In this document: piece after piece, positions 51,875 to 62,167 of the stretch
Layout: every line of letters starts with the position of its first letter
Numbering within the stretch: position 1 is the first letter of the stretch
DNA from: Aquimarina sp. MMG016
Lineage (GTDB): Bacteria > Bacteroidota > Bacteroidia > Flavobacteriales > Flavobacteriaceae
Assembly: GCF_018100805.1 (NCBI RefSeq)
Contig: NZ_JAGJEA010000012.1
Location: 84,627-148,626 of the forward strand
Length of the DNA stretch: 64,000 bases
Direction: 5' to 3'
Position numbers and translations under genes: made by a program
Notes under the pieces: generated by a model
Told to the model about the DNA's origin: nothing
Database searches by the model: none
What the model saw: only the letters and a program-made list of their open reading frames with translations

Positions 51875-52387
51875 ATGGAGTTATCCTCTAGATCTGTTTG
51901 TGATCAACCGGTGTTCAGCAAGTTGTTTACTACTCACGCACAGACCATTAGAAATCATATATATTATAAGTGTGGAGATGTGGAACAAGCAGAAGATATT
52001 ATGCAGGAGGCATTTATTAAACTTTGGAATAACTGTAAAAAAGTATTTTTTGATAAGGCCAAAGCTTTTCTTTATAAAGTAGCCACCAATCTTTTTTATA
52101 ATCAGGTAGCGCATCAAAAAGTGCGACTAGAATATGCAGGATTACCTCATAGTAGCAAAAATATAGAATCCCCTGATTTTATTATGGAAGAAAAGGAGTT
52201 TATGGATAAGCTTCAGAATGCAATTGCAGATCTACCCGAAGGACAACGAGAAGTTTTTTTATTAAATCGTATTGATAAAAAAACATATAACGAAATTGCT
52301 GAAATGCTTGGTATTTCTGTAAAAGCTGTAGAAAAACGCATGCACAATGCATTAAAAGAATTGAGAAAGTTGGTAAAAAATATATAA
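51875..52387 (+). CDS. ECF-type RNA polymerase sigma factor (FecI-like), set 1
   Basis: Sigma factor of 170 aa. Region 2 shows DVEQAEDIMQEAFIKLWNNC, and region 4 ends with the helix-turn-helix KKTYNEIAEMLGISVKAVEK. It is the usual Bacteroidota sigma of the FecI type, acting with the FecR protein downstream and a TonB receptor that senses a substrate outside the cell. Confidence 0.93.
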   Translation: MELSSRSVCDQPVFSKLFTTHAQTIRNHIYYKCGDVEQAEDIMQEAFIKLWNNCKKVFFDKAKAFLYKVATNLFYNQVAHQKVRLEYAGLPHSSKNIESPDFIMEEKEFMDKLQNAIADLPEGQREVFLLNRIDKKTYNEIAEMLGISVKAVEKRMHNALKELRKLVKNI

Positions 52388-52466
52388 TCAAGGTAGGGTA
52401 TTATCCAAGTTGCCTGTTATTAGCTTAACAATTTGATATCAAAACAGAATTATATGCTAAACTTTT

Positions 52467-53369
52467 ATGCTGAGTGAAAAAGAAAATACATATCTAGCGA
52501 AGTGGTTAAACAAGGATCTCACTTCTGAAGAACTGAAAGAACTAAAAGAGCTTCCAGAATACGAGGATTATGCTAAAATCGTAAAAGGTCTGGAATACTT
52601 CAGGGCTCCGGAATTTGATACCCAAAAATCGTTGCAAACTACTATCAATAAACTTGATCAACCTAAAAAAGGCAAGGTAATACGATTCAAACCTTTTATA
52701 TATGCAATATCCGCAGCAGCATCCATCCTACTTATAATTGGATTGTTTTTTAATAAAATCACCTATACTTCTGATCCAGGGCAACAACTGGCGATAACAT
52801 TGCCTGATGGTAGTACTGCAGATCTTAATGCAGGCTCTTCTTTAACTCATCAACGTTTCTTCTGGTCTAATGATCGCGGAGTACGATTGGATGGTGAAGC
52901 ATTCTTTAAGGTAGCTAAAGGAAGTGCTTTTACCGTAACTACTCAACTAGGAAAAGTTGAAGTACTTGGTACAGAATTTAATGTAAAAGGAAGGGAGGAA
53001 CTTTTTGAGGTAAGCTGTTATGAAGGCAAAGTAAGAGTTTCGACAACAGATAATCAGCAAACAGTATTACAAAAAGGAGATGCTGTCACTCTAAAAGACA
53101 AGAAATTTATCCAAAGTAAAATTGCAGGTACAGAACCCCTTTGGATGAATGGAGAAACTTTATTTAATAGCGTGACATTAAGCCTGGTTCTGGATGAAAT
53201 TGAAAGACAGTATAATATCTCTTTTATTAGAAATAATATTGATCAAAATAAGTTGTTTACTGGTGGATTTATCCATTCTGATCTCGATATTGCTTTACAA
53301 TCAGTACTAACTCCGATGGCAATTCGTTATACGGTAGTAAATAAAACAGTTACTTTATCTCCACAATAA
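52467..53369 (+). CDS. FecR family anti-sigma factor, set 1
   Basis: Inner-membrane protein of 300 aa. A short cytoplasmic segment (1-75) precedes a single helix (FIYAISAAASILLIIGLFF, about 74-93). A periplasmic FecR domain follows (QLAITLPDGSTADLNAGSSL, VEVLGTEFNVKGR), and the C-terminal DUF4974-like STN-type module (TLSLVLDEIERQYNISFIRN) comes last. It receives the signal from the receptor gene two bp downstream and controls the sigma factor upstream. Confidence 0.93.
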   Translation: MLSEKENTYLAKWLNKDLTSEELKELKELPEYEDYAKIVKGLEYFRAPEFDTQKSLQTTINKLDQPKKGKVIRFKPFIYAISAAASILLIIGLFFNKITYTSDPGQQLAITLPDGSTADLNAGSSLTHQRFFWSNDRGVRLDGEAFFKVAKGSAFTVTTQLGKVEVLGTEFNVKGREELFEVSCYEGKVRVSTTDNQQTVLQKGDAVTLKDKKFIQSKIAGTEPLWMNGETLFNSVTLSLVLDEIERQYNISFIRNNIDQNKLFTGGFIHSDLDIALQSVLTPMAIRYTVVNKTVTLSPQ

Positions 53370-53371
53370 CA

Positions 53372-55939
53372 ATGCGAAAGATTTTTGTAGTAGTATTTTT
53401 ATTAGCTTCTTCAGCACATGGGCAAATCACCGCAGATTATAAAGAAACTCCATTGGAACAGATCCTGAAAGGCATTTCAGAATCTTATAACCTTATTTTT
53501 TCTTTTAGCAATGAAGTGGTAAAAAACAAGATCATTACACTTTCTACCAATAATGCCTCTCTGGATGAAGTTATCGCTTCACTAAAAGCATTAACCAAGC
53601 TTGAGTTTAAGAAAATATCTGAAAGACAGGTAATCATTAGCGCTCCGGATAAAACAATAGAAGTATGCGGATACCTGTTTGATGAAGCTACTAATGCTCC
53701 TCTACCCTATGCCTCTATACTAATAGAAAATACGAATACCGGAACTATTGCCAATGAGGATGGTTTTTTTCAATTGGGTTTTTTGGATGAAACGACTTCT
53801 ATTAAGATAGTATTTATAGGATATAAGGAGAAATTGATGAGCATTACTGATTTTAAAAATACTCGTTGCCCTAAAATACCTCTTTTTACACAAAGCACTG
53901 CTCTAGAAGAAGTACTTATTGTAGAATATATCACCAAAGGTGTTGGCAAAAATATCGATGGATCTTTGGGGGTTTCTAATGAAGACTTGGGAATTCTTCC
54001 CGGGCAGACCGAGCCTGATATTTTACAGAGTATACAATTAATTCCTGGTATTGGTAGTCCTGATGAAACCGCAACCGGTATCCAGATTCGTGGAGGCTCT
54101 CCCGATCAAAATCTGATATTATGGGACAATATAAGAATGTATAATACAGGACATTTTTTTGGGATGATCTCTGCGTTTAACCCTAATATAGTTAGCGAGA
54201 CAAAAGTTCTAAAAGGTGGAGCAAATCCTAAATATGGAGATAGAGTATCCGGTGTGATTGATATCTCAAGTGACACAGAAGTACCTGAGAAATTTAGTGG
54301 TGGTACAGGAATTAATGGCACACACGGTGATCTTTTTCTCAAAACTCCTATCGGTAATAAGGCAGGAATTATCATTTCCGGAAGAAGGGCATATACCGAT
54401 TTCATAACTACTCCAACTTATGAAGCCTATTTTGATAAAGTATTTCAAAACACCAAAATTGTTGAAAACCCTAATAACCCAATTCCAGATCCCGATGAAG
54501 AAGATGAAGAGGATGAGGAAGCAGGAAAAGTAACTGATAACAACTTTTTCTTCTATGATGCCAGTGCTAAAATAATTGTTGATGCTTCTGAGCATGATAA
54601 AATTCTAGTTAGTGGGATTTTTACTAAAAATGACCTCACTTTTGAGGTAAATGATGATGAAGACCTACTTACTGATGAGCTTAATATACAAAATGAGGGT
54701 GCTAGTTTCTCTTGGGAAGGAACCAAATTCGATCGATTAACACATAGTCTAAAAGGATATTATTCTTTTTATGACTCTGATTATCTGTTTACTCAAAGAC
54801 AAGAACAATTAATTGAAGAGCAATCCATACGAAAAAATACTGTAGAAGAGGTTGGTATAGATCTTAACGTTGGATATAAACTTAATAAAAAGAATACCAT
54901 TCAGTTAGGATATCAACTATCTAACAATGAAGTGTTTTATAATATTACTCGAGAAAGTGAATTCGAAACACCAATTAATGAATCCGACCTTATAAAAAAT
55001 ACTGCAAATTCTTTCTACGCTAATTATACTTTTATTCCTAGGAACAAAGGAGCTATCAACTTAGGGTTGCGTACCTCTCATTATTCGGTAGTAGATGAAT
55101 TTTATATAGAACCCCGATTAAATATAGAGTATCCTATTACTCGGTCCCTGCGTATTAAAGCAACTGGAGAGCTCAGATATCAACCTATAAGTCAACTAGT
55201 AGAATTTGAAGACACACAATTGCGGGTAGAAAATAGTTTATGGATTCACTCTGATAACGATGAAATACCAATACTAGAAAGCACACAGTTTTCTGGTGGG
55301 TTATTATACTCCAATGATAATTGGAATATCGAAATAGATGGGTATTTTAAAAATATTGATGGTTTAACATCCCTTACCAATGGATTTAACAGTCTTGATC
55401 CCGAACTCTCAACCGGAGAAAGCGAAATCACCGGTGTCGATGTGTTAGTTAAGAAACGATTTAAAAACTTTAGAACCTGGATTGGGTATACTTTTAATGA
55501 TGTAACTTATACATTTCCTGAAATACAAGATGGTTCTTTTCCCGGTAATAATGATATCACTCATAATTTTAGGATTTCCAATACCTATGAATTAGAACAT
55601 TGGGAATTCTCTTTAGGCTGGTTATGGAGGTCTGGAGCTCCTTTTACAGATGCTGATTTGGTAAATGATGAAATTGAATTTGGCACTCCCAATGCACAAC
55701 GTTTGCCTAGCTATCATCGATTAGATGCCTCTATCACATACAAGTTTAATTTTAACCAAAACAGAAATTGGAGAGGTCAATTAGGAATTTCTGCTCTTAA
55801 TCTTTATGATCGGCAGGTTCCTCTTTCTATTAGCTACCAAGCGGACGAAAATCCCAACACCGATGAAGTGGAGCTTGATGTATTACGTCAGGAATCATTA
55901 AGGTTAACCCCTAATATTACATTTAGGATGTGGTTTTAG
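53372..55939 (+). CDS. TonB-dependent receptor with STN domain, set 1
   Basis: Outer-membrane receptor of 855 aa. The signal peptide ends near AHGQ. A secretin/TonB N-terminal (STN) domain of about 60 residues (PLEQILKGISESYNLIFSFS) contacts FecR. A CarboxypepD_reg-like beta domain follows (PYASILIENTNTGTIANEDG). Then come the plug (ETATGIQIRGGSPDQNLILW) and a 22-stranded barrel ending with F. An acidic loop, DPDEEDEEDEEAGK, lies near residue 370 and may bind cations. No SusD gene follows, so substrate uptake other than glycan is possible. Confidence 0.93.
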   Translation: MRKIFVVVFLLASSAHGQITADYKETPLEQILKGISESYNLIFSFSNEVVKNKIITLSTNNASLDEVIASLKALTKLEFKKISERQVIISAPDKTIEVCGYLFDEATNAPLPYASILIENTNTGTIANEDGFFQLGFLDETTSIKIVFIGYKEKLMSITDFKNTRCPKIPLFTQSTALEEVLIVEYITKGVGKNIDGSLGVSNEDLGILPGQTEPDILQSIQLIPGIGSPDETATGIQIRGGSPDQNLILWDNIRMYNTGHFFGMISAFNPNIVSETKVLKGGANPKYGDRVSGVIDISSDTEVPEKFSGGTGINGTHGDLFLKTPIGNKAGIIISGRRAYTDFITTPTYEAYFDKVFQNTKIVENPNNPIPDPDEEDEEDEEAGKVTDNNFFFYDASAKIIVDASEHDKILVSGIFTKNDLTFEVNDDEDLLTDELNIQNEGASFSWEGTKFDRLTHSLKGYYSFYDSDYLFTQRQEQLIEEQSIRKNTVEEVGIDLNVGYKLNKKNTIQLGYQLSNNEVFYNITRESEFETPINESDLIKNTANSFYANYTFIPRNKGAINLGLRTSHYSVVDEFYIEPRLNIEYPITRSLRIKATGELRYQPISQLVEFEDTQLRVENSLWIHSDNDEIPILESTQFSGGLLYSNDNWNIEIDGYFKNIDGLTSLTNGFNSLDPELSTGESEITGVDVLVKKRFKNFRTWIGYTFNDVTYTFPEIQDGSFPGNNDITHNFRISNTYELEHWEFSLGWLWRSGAPFTDADLVNDEIEFGTPNAQRLPSYHRLDASITYKFNFNQNRNWRGQLGISALNLYDRQVPLSISYQADENPNTDEVELDVLRQESLRLTPNITFRMWF

Positions 55940-55971
55940 AATATAAAAAAATTAATACAATCACTAAATAA

Positions 55972-55987
55972 AAATACTTAAGTATTT
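55972..55987. repeat. 16-bp perfect palindrome before set 2 sigma gene
   Basis: AAATACTTAAGTATTT is self-complementary and lies 16 bp before the TTG start of the second sigma gene. It may be an operator or a chance AT palindrome. Confidence 0.35.
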
Positions 55988-56002
55988 ATAAATAATATCA
56001 CT

Positions 56003-56560
56003 TTGAACTCTTATTCTAGTTCCTTTGAAAACAGCTTTCACGAGCACTACCCAATGGTAGTAAAAACAGCATATTATGTTGTTAATGAAGTAGATCTTGC
56101 AGAAGATATTTCTCAAGAAGTGTTTGTTAAACTTTGGGAAGTATGGAATAGAAAAGGTCAAATTGAAAATTTACAAGCGTATCTACGCACCACTACCAAA
56201 AATCTTGCTTTAACCAAATTATATCAGAAAAAGAGACTAAAGATCAGAGAACAGCAATATGCTACCATGTATTTTGTAGAAGGTGAATCAGAAACATTTG
56301 ATGTTCCTGCGTCATTTTTAGAAGAATTACAAAAATCACTCGATCAACTACCTCCTCGTTGTCGTTTAGTATTCTCAATGTCCAGATTTGAAGGATTATC
56401 AAATGATGAAATTGCCGAAGAACTTCAGGTTTCTAAACGCACAGTAGAAACACAAATTTCGGCTGCATTAAAACATCTAAGACAAGATTTTAAAGGACGG
56501 CAAGGCGATTTTTTTCCTGCGGTCATACCACTTTTATTGCTTTCAGATTTATTTCTGTAA
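56003..56560 (+). CDS. ECF-type RNA polymerase sigma factor, set 2
   Basis: Sigma factor of 185 aa starting with TTG at 56003 (MNSYSSSFENSFHEHYPMVV). Region 2 holds DLAEDISQEVFVKLWEVWNR. Region 4 shows GLSNDEIAEELQVSKRTVET. The C-terminus ends in a hydrophobic run (VIPLLLLSDLFL) that is longer than usual. Its FecR partner is separated from it by a hydrolase gene, an unusual order for these sets. Confidence 0.9.
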   Translation: MNSYSSSFENSFHEHYPMVVKTAYYVVNEVDLAEDISQEVFVKLWEVWNRKGQIENLQAYLRTTTKNLALTKLYQKKRLKIREQQYATMYFVEGESETFDVPASFLEELQKSLDQLPPRCRLVFSMSRFEGLSNDEIAEELQVSKRTVETQISAALKHLRQDFKGRQGDFFPAVIPLLLLSDLFL

Positions 56561-56705
56561 AAAAATTAAAATTTTACTACGTGTTTTTCAAAACAGGTCA
56601 GTCTTACTAATAAAGAATAACAAATTTCACTGTTATTTCTTTATAGGGATCCTAAGTTTTTAAGCCTGCTATGGCACCTAGTTTAATTTTAAAAATGTAA
56701 TTTAA

Positions 56706-57644
56706 ATGAAAAAGATAATTGCGTTATTTACAATAATTTCAATGTTCTTCCTCTCTTGTTCAAGCGATGATAATATGAACAATCCAATCGATCCGATTTC
56801 TGGAATTCGGTATAATAGCATTGTGTTTAATAGTTCACAAATTAAAGAATCGAGAGATGTGGTCTATGGCAGAAGTACTACTCAGGCTGGGAGAACTATT
56901 GATTTATCTATGAATATTTATCAACCCGCCAATGATACTGAACCAAACAGACCTCTTATTGTATTAGCACATGGCGGTGGATTTGCAGAAGGAGCCAAAG
57001 AAGATTTTGACCAATTGGCAATGTATTTTGCACAATCAGGATATGTCGCTGCTACCATAAGTTATCGATTTATTGAAGGGGATGGTTCCTTAAAAAAAGC
57101 AGTGGTTGATGCCGTACATGATATGAGGGCAGCGGTACGCTTTTTTACCAAAGACGATACGTATAACATTGATAATAATAATGTTTTTGTTGGTGGATTC
57201 TCTGCGGGAGCAGTTATGGCACTTCACTATGCCTATATGGATGAAAGCAATCTGGCCACTGCACCTGTAGAAATACAAAATCACATTGCTGCTACCGGAG
57301 GTATATCTGGTAATAGTGGTAATCCCGGTGCAAGCGAAAAAATAAAAGGAGTGATCAGTATTTCAGGAGGGTTATTTAAGGCCAATTGGGTAGATGCCGG
57401 AGAACCTATTTTATATAGTATCCACGGAGATAACGATTCTGATACAACTTGTACAATCGACCCTGAATCTCAAACCAATCCTGATGGAGACTTTACTGAA
57501 GGGCCTTGTTTGATTCACCCACTTTTGGATGAGTTAGGAATACGTAATAAGTTTAACAAAATTCAAGGAGGTGATCACGGTGTATACTTTACTTGTAACA
57601 CTTGTGATGATGATATGAGACAATTTATTTTTGAAAGTTTATAA
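56706..57644 (+). CDS. Lipoprotein alpha/beta hydrolase (esterase type)
   Basis: Lipid-anchored hydrolase of 312 aa (signal MKKIIALFTIISMFFLSC, C18, followed by SSDD). The oxyanion-hole motif HGGG is at 89-92 and the nucleophile elbow GFSAGA holds S166. The catalytic Asp is probably in IHGDNDSD and His in GGDHGVYF. The fold is that of the hormone-sensitive-lipase/esterase type. It lies inside the second ECF/FecR/TonB set between the sigma and FecR genes, so its substrate is probably linked to the ligand of that receptor. Confidence 0.9.
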   Translation: MKKIIALFTIISMFFLSCSSDDNMNNPIDPISGIRYNSIVFNSSQIKESRDVVYGRSTTQAGRTIDLSMNIYQPANDTEPNRPLIVLAHGGGFAEGAKEDFDQLAMYFAQSGYVAATISYRFIEGDGSLKKAVVDAVHDMRAAVRFFTKDDTYNIDNNNVFVGGFSAGAVMALHYAYMDESNLATAPVEIQNHIAATGGISGNSGNPGASEKIKGVISISGGLFKANWVDAGEPILYSIHGDNDSDTTCTIDPESQTNPDGDFTEGPCLIHPLLDELGIRNKFNKIQGGDHGVYFTCNTCDDDMRQFIFESL

Positions 57645-57705
57645 GATCAACACCCCTATAAATTTTTATTTTCAATGTATAGTGATCATTAAATATAGCT
57701 AAGAT

Positions 57706-58662
57706 ATGGAAGGGAAGTTGCTAGATATCATCCGAAAAAAGCTTCAGGAAGAAACGCTGTTGGCTTCAGAACAAAAAAAGTGGGAGAAGTATATCTCCAA
57801 TGATAATAATCGTCTTGAGTTTGAACAATTACAGAGAACCTGGCGTGCTAGTGCTAATGTAAAAATGAAGCTAGACGTTGATACCCAAAAAGCCTGGCAA
57901 CGTTTCATCACCAAAGAAAACCCTCAAGTGCGTTGGTATCAAAACAGCTGGTTACGCATAGCAGCTTCCGTTGTTATCTTATTTGCCACTGCCCTTACCA
58001 TATACCTTACTACAGGCAGAACTGTAACCCTGGAAACCTATGCAGAAGAAGTAAAAGAATTTACATTACCCGATGGTAGTACGATTTGGTTAAATGAAAA
58101 CTCCAAAGTGGTGTATGACCCTGATTTTAACAAGGAACGAAAATTATCACAAGAAAAAGGTGAGGTGTTTTATGAGGTGCATCGGGATACTACCAAACCT
58201 TTTATTGTCAATGCATCATCTACAAAGGTACAGGTTCTGGGGACTTCATTTAATATAGAAACGACTCCGGAAAAAGTAGATATTTTAGTAAAGACAGGCC
58301 GTGTCGCATTCATCGCAGAAAAAGACTCATTGGTTTTAGAAAAAAATGATGTTGCAAGCTGGAATTCAAAGTCAAAAGCTATGACAAAATCGGTAAACCC
58401 CGAAAACAATACATTGGCTTGGCAAACAAAAACATTGGTATTTGATAATGACTCTCTTTCTGAAGTTATTAAGGAATTAGAAACTTATTTTGATATAACC
58501 ATTGTTCTAAGCAATCCCGCTATAGGAAATTGCAAGTTTACCAGTACGTTTAAAGATCCAAAAATAGAGGAAGTATTAAAATTTATAGGGATTACACTTG
58601 ATCTACAATGGGGAAAAATTAGTAATTCACAATACAATATTAGCGGAAAAGCATGCGAATAA
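57706..58662 (+). CDS. FecR family anti-sigma factor, set 2
   Basis: Inner-membrane protein of 318 aa. A cytoplasmic N-terminus of about 80 residues, a helix near residues 86-106 (LRIAASVVILFATALTIYLT) and the FecR domain follow (EFTLPDGSTIWLNENSKVVY, VQVLGTSFNIETTP). The C-terminal module SLSEVIKELETYFDITIVLS is DUF4974-like. It overlaps the next TonB receptor gene by 10 bp, so the two are coupled. Confidence 0.93.
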   Translation: MEGKLLDIIRKKLQEETLLASEQKKWEKYISNDNNRLEFEQLQRTWRASANVKMKLDVDTQKAWQRFITKENPQVRWYQNSWLRIAASVVILFATALTIYLTTGRTVTLETYAEEVKEFTLPDGSTIWLNENSKVVYDPDFNKERKLSQEKGEVFYEVHRDTTKPFIVNASSTKVQVLGTSFNIETTPEKVDILVKTGRVAFIAEKDSLVLEKNDVASWNSKSKAMTKSVNPENNTLAWQTKTLVFDNDSLSEVIKELETYFDITIVLSNPAIGNCKFTSTFKDPKIEEVLKFIGITLDLQWGKISNSQYNISGKACE

Positions 58663-61292
58663 TAGTAATGTATTTTAAAATCTTATGCATCATTACAGTT
58701 TTTGGGATTCAGCTACCTGGTTTTGGTCAATCCAAAGAATCTGATCAAAAAATAGATCTATCTGTAAATGAATTACCCCTTTCTGAAGTTTTAAAGAGCA
58801 TCACTCAGAAATCTGGGATAGAATTTACATTTAGTAGTAGTGCCATTCCTGTGAATGAGCTTATAAGTATAAATAAAAAGAACATTTCGGTTAAAAAAGC
58901 TATTCAATTAGTGATTAAAAACCTGCCGATCACTTATGATTTTCTTGGTGGTCGATGTGTTCTGAAAAGGTTGAATTTAACACAAACCATTAAAGGAAAG
59001 ATAACAGACGACAACTCTTCACAACCATTAATTGGGGTGAATGTAAAAGTAACCACCACTCGTGGCGAAGTTCTTGGAGCTGTAACAGATCTGGAAGGTC
59101 AGTATAGTATCTCTAATGTACCTATCGGACGGGTTACGATCGAAATAAGCTTTATTGGTTTTGAAACCCGAGAGTATAGCGACTTATTGCTTACCTCTGC
59201 CAAGCAATTGGTTTTTAACACCTCTTTAAACGAATCTGATACAGAACTAGACGAAATCCTAATCCAAGCAAAACGATCCAACTTTAGTGCCGTAAATCGT
59301 GCAGCACAAATAAGTGCTCGCTCCTTTTCTATCGAAGAAACAAAACGATATGCCGCATCATTAGGAGATCCATCACGTCTGGCAACCGTTTTTCCAGGAG
59401 TAACACAAAGTGGTAATGACTTGTCTAATGATATTACCATACGGGGTAATGCATCCAAAGGAATGTTGTGGCAACTGGAAGGGGTAGAGATCCCCAGTCC
59501 TAATCACTTTTCTACTGTAGGTGGTGCTTCGGGAGCGTTGAGTATTTTTAGTTCGCAAGTGCTTTCTAGATCAGATTTTCTTACTGGAGCATTCCCTAGT
59601 CAATATGGTAATGCGTTATCAGGAGTGTTTGATGTACATTTCAGAAATGGAAATGCCGAAAAACGAGAGCATACCTTTCAGGCAGGATTTCTGGGTTTTG
59701 ATGTGGCTTCAGAAGGGCCTTTTATCAAAGGTAAAAAAGCAACCTATTTATTCAATTACCGATACTCCACATTGGGGTTGGTAGACCAACTGGGATTTAG
59801 CATTGCCGATGAAACCAAAAACAATGGTTTTCAGGATCTATCGCTAAAATTATATTTTCCAACCAAAAAACTGGGTACTTTTTCATTATTTGGAATTGGA
59901 GGACTCAGCAAATTCTCGTTTGGTGATGATGAAGATGATGATACCGGGCAATCCTATGATGTAGGTATGCTAGGTCTTAAACATCAGATACCACTCTCGA
60001 ATAAAACGGCTTTGACCTCTACCCTATCTTTTGCAGGAAACAAAGCAAAAAGTGGTGATGCTACGTTGCAGCGATTCCTTACTGCTAATGATAATATCAA
60101 CACCTATATCAAAAACAACTCTAGCAGTTATTATCGTGCCAAGACTGTGCTGCAAACCAAACTATCTGCCAAGCATACTATAGAAGGTGGTGCTGTATAT
60201 AGTGTTTTAGGATATCGTTTTAACAGAAGACAAGTCCTGGAAGAATCAGAAGATTCACAAAATCCAGTACAGAGCTATGACCAAAAAGGAAACACCTCTA
60301 CCCTGCAATCGTATCTTAACTGGAGCTATAACATCAACTCAAAATTTAGATTAGTGACGGGTGTACATGGTTTTTATTTCAACCTCAATAAAGAAACCTT
60401 ACTACAGCCCAGAGCAAGTTTACGCTATTCCATTAATAATAAACATACTGTTGTTTTTGGTTATGGAGAACATAGTAAGCTCGAATCGTTGGAGTTGTAT
60501 GTGGGCGGTCAAATATTAAACGACGGCAGCATTATACAAAACAATAGAGATGTTAAGATTTCTAAGGCCCGGCATTTTGTGTTAGGGTATGACACAGCTC
60601 TTAGCAAAAACCTTAGGTTCAAAGTTGAGTTGTATCACCAGCAATTATTTGATATCCCGGTTATAGCCGGAGCTCAACCAAATACTGCAGAAGGGGTCTA
60701 CTCTAGTCTGCTTAATGATTTTGAATTTGATGAATCCTTTCAAAATCTCCCATTAAGTAACTCTGGTACTGGAACTAACACCGGTATTGAGCTTACTCTG
60801 GAAAAACAATTTTCTGATGGATATTACTTTATGACTAATGCCTCTTTTTATGATTCAAAATACAAAGGAGGAGATGGTATCAAGAGAAATTCAAGGCTTA
60901 ATGGGAATTATTCGATTAATGCCCTGGGAGGTAAAGAATGGATGGTAGGTAAGGCTAAAAAAAATATTTTAGGCTTAAACAGTAAAATTCTTTATGCCGG
61001 TAATAATCGTTTCTTCCCCTTAGATCTGCAGGAATCCATAAATCAACAACAAACTATATTTGATTATGACCGTGCATACAAGGAGCAATTACCATATTAT
61101 TTGCGCTTTGATGTACAGATAAGTTATATCAAAAACAACCCAAAAACAACTCACGAATTACGTTTAGATATCCAAAATATCCTGGCTCGCAAAAATGCAG
61201 CCTCACGATTTTATGATACCGAAACTGGTAAAATCGAATTTAATAATCAAACCGGATTTTTCCCGATACTCAGTTATCGAATCCAATTTTAA
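58653..61292 (+). CDS. TonB-dependent receptor with STN domain, set 2
   Basis: Outer-membrane receptor of up to 879 aa. The alternative start at 58668 gives a cleaner signal (MYFKILCIITVFGIQLPGFG). An STN domain (PLSEVLKSITQKSGIEFTFS), a CarboxypepD_reg-like domain (SQPLIGVNVKVTTTRGEVLG), a plug (NDITIRGNASKGMLWQLEGV) and the barrel ending SYRIQF can be read. It is paired with the FecR upstream through overlap. A secreted GDSL hydrolase gene follows 12 bp downstream. Confidence 0.93.
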   Translation: MRIIVMYFKILCIITVFGIQLPGFGQSKESDQKIDLSVNELPLSEVLKSITQKSGIEFTFSSSAIPVNELISINKKNISVKKAIQLVIKNLPITYDFLGGRCVLKRLNLTQTIKGKITDDNSSQPLIGVNVKVTTTRGEVLGAVTDLEGQYSISNVPIGRVTIEISFIGFETREYSDLLLTSAKQLVFNTSLNESDTELDEILIQAKRSNFSAVNRAAQISARSFSIEETKRYAASLGDPSRLATVFPGVTQSGNDLSNDITIRGNASKGMLWQLEGVEIPSPNHFSTVGGASGALSIFSSQVLSRSDFLTGAFPSQYGNALSGVFDVHFRNGNAEKREHTFQAGFLGFDVASEGPFIKGKKATYLFNYRYSTLGLVDQLGFSIADETKNNGFQDLSLKLYFPTKKLGTFSLFGIGGLSKFSFGDDEDDDTGQSYDVGMLGLKHQIPLSNKTALTSTLSFAGNKAKSGDATLQRFLTANDNINTYIKNNSSSYYRAKTVLQTKLSAKHTIEGGAVYSVLGYRFNRRQVLEESEDSQNPVQSYDQKGNTSTLQSYLNWSYNINSKFRLVTGVHGFYFNLNKETLLQPRASLRYSINNKHTVVFGYGEHSKLESLELYVGGQILNDGSIIQNNRDVKISKARHFVLGYDTALSKNLRFKVELYHQQLFDIPVIAGAQPNTAEGVYSSLLNDFEFDESFQNLPLSNSGTGTNTGIELTLEKQFSDGYYFMTNASFYDSKYKGGDGIKRNSRLNGNYSINALGGKEWMVGKAKKNILGLNSKILYAGNNRFFPLDLQESINQQQTIFDYDRAYKEQLPYYLRFDVQISYIKNNPKTTHELRLDIQNILARKNAASRFYDTETGKIEFNNQTGFFPILSYRIQF

Positions 61293-61304
61293 AAACAATA
61301 AAAA

Positions 61305-62090
61305 ATGAAAAACATGAAAAAGTTAATCTATGTCTTAGCAATCCTTTTATTTTGGTCACCATTTGCCTGTTCTGATGATGACAATATCTCTGTTACCAAT
61401 CCGCCAAATCCCACCAGCGATGATCTCACTGCAGATCAAATCGCAATCCTTTGTATGGGTGACTCCAGGATTGAAGGCGCACGTCCTGAATACGAAAGCT
61501 ACCGCTATGAATTTTGGAAACTCATGAAATCAGGAGGATACAATTTTAATTTGATCGGTCCTCTAGAGGATAATGCCAGCTATCCTACTTTTATGGATAC
61601 CGCTTTTGATAATGACCATGCAGGTATCGGTGGAATCGATACTAGCGGAGTTCTGGAAGAATTGAACGATTTTTTAACAAGCGCTAATCGAGGACCTGAT
61701 GTCGTATTATTAGGAATCGGTGGTAATGATGTCGCAGACAACATACGCCCGGTAACAGAAGTAATTAGTAATATTGGGTTAATTATTGATGGTATTCAAG
61801 CCAATAATCCTAACGCGACTATCGTGGTAGAGATCATTGCAGGTGCTTTTGGCAATTCACAAGAAGTTACCAACCTTAACAACCAGCTCACAACCTTCGA
61901 AACACAGGTTATACAATTAGCTACCGACAAAACTACGAGCACCTCTCAGGTAGTTACGGTAGATATGAATACAGGTTTCACCAATAATAGCCTGTATTAT
62001 GCAGACCCCGTGCACTATAATGAGGCTGGTGCGGTAGAAATCGCTAAAAGATATTATGATGTGCTAGTGCCTTTGTTAAATCAGCAATAG
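61305..62090 (+). CDS. SGNH/GDSL-type lipoprotein hydrolase
   Basis: Lipoprotein of 261 aa (signal ends FACS, C22 with SDDDN after it). The GDS motif is MGDSRIEG (52-54), the GxND block is GIGGNDVAD, and the catalytic pair is DPVHYN near the C-terminus. The family hydrolyses esters, often acetyl groups on glycans. It lies 12 bp after the TonB receptor and is the last gene of the set, with a terminator 45 bp after it. An acetyl-esterase role for the receptor ligand is inferred. Confidence 0.88.
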   Translation: MKNMKKLIYVLAILLFWSPFACSDDDNISVTNPPNPTSDDLTADQIAILCMGDSRIEGARPEYESYRYEFWKLMKSGGYNFNLIGPLEDNASYPTFMDTAFDNDHAGIGGIDTSGVLEELNDFLTSANRGPDVVLLGIGGNDVADNIRPVTEVISNIGLIIDGIQANNPNATIVVEIIAGAFGNSQEVTNLNNQLTTFETQVIQLATDKTTSTSQVVTVDMNTGFTNNSLYYADPVHYNEAGAVEIAKRYYDVLVPLLNQQ

Positions 62091-62134
62091 CAAGATATTT
62101 CTTATATTTATTTGTTTATATAGAAATGTGTTTT

Positions 62135-62167
62135 AAAAACCTGCTTTGTGACAAAGCAGGTTTTTTT
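62135..62167 (+). terminator. Terminator of set 2
   Basis: Perfect 15-bp stem AAAAACCTGCTTTGT (62135-62149) with ACAAAGCAGGTTTTT (62151-62165), then more T residues. It forms the boundary between the receptor operon and the cassette-like region. Confidence 0.88.

Noticed and set aside
54500..54545. Acidic DEEDEEDEE run as a contaminant or frameshift
   Set aside because: It lies in frame within a normal TonB barrel loop.
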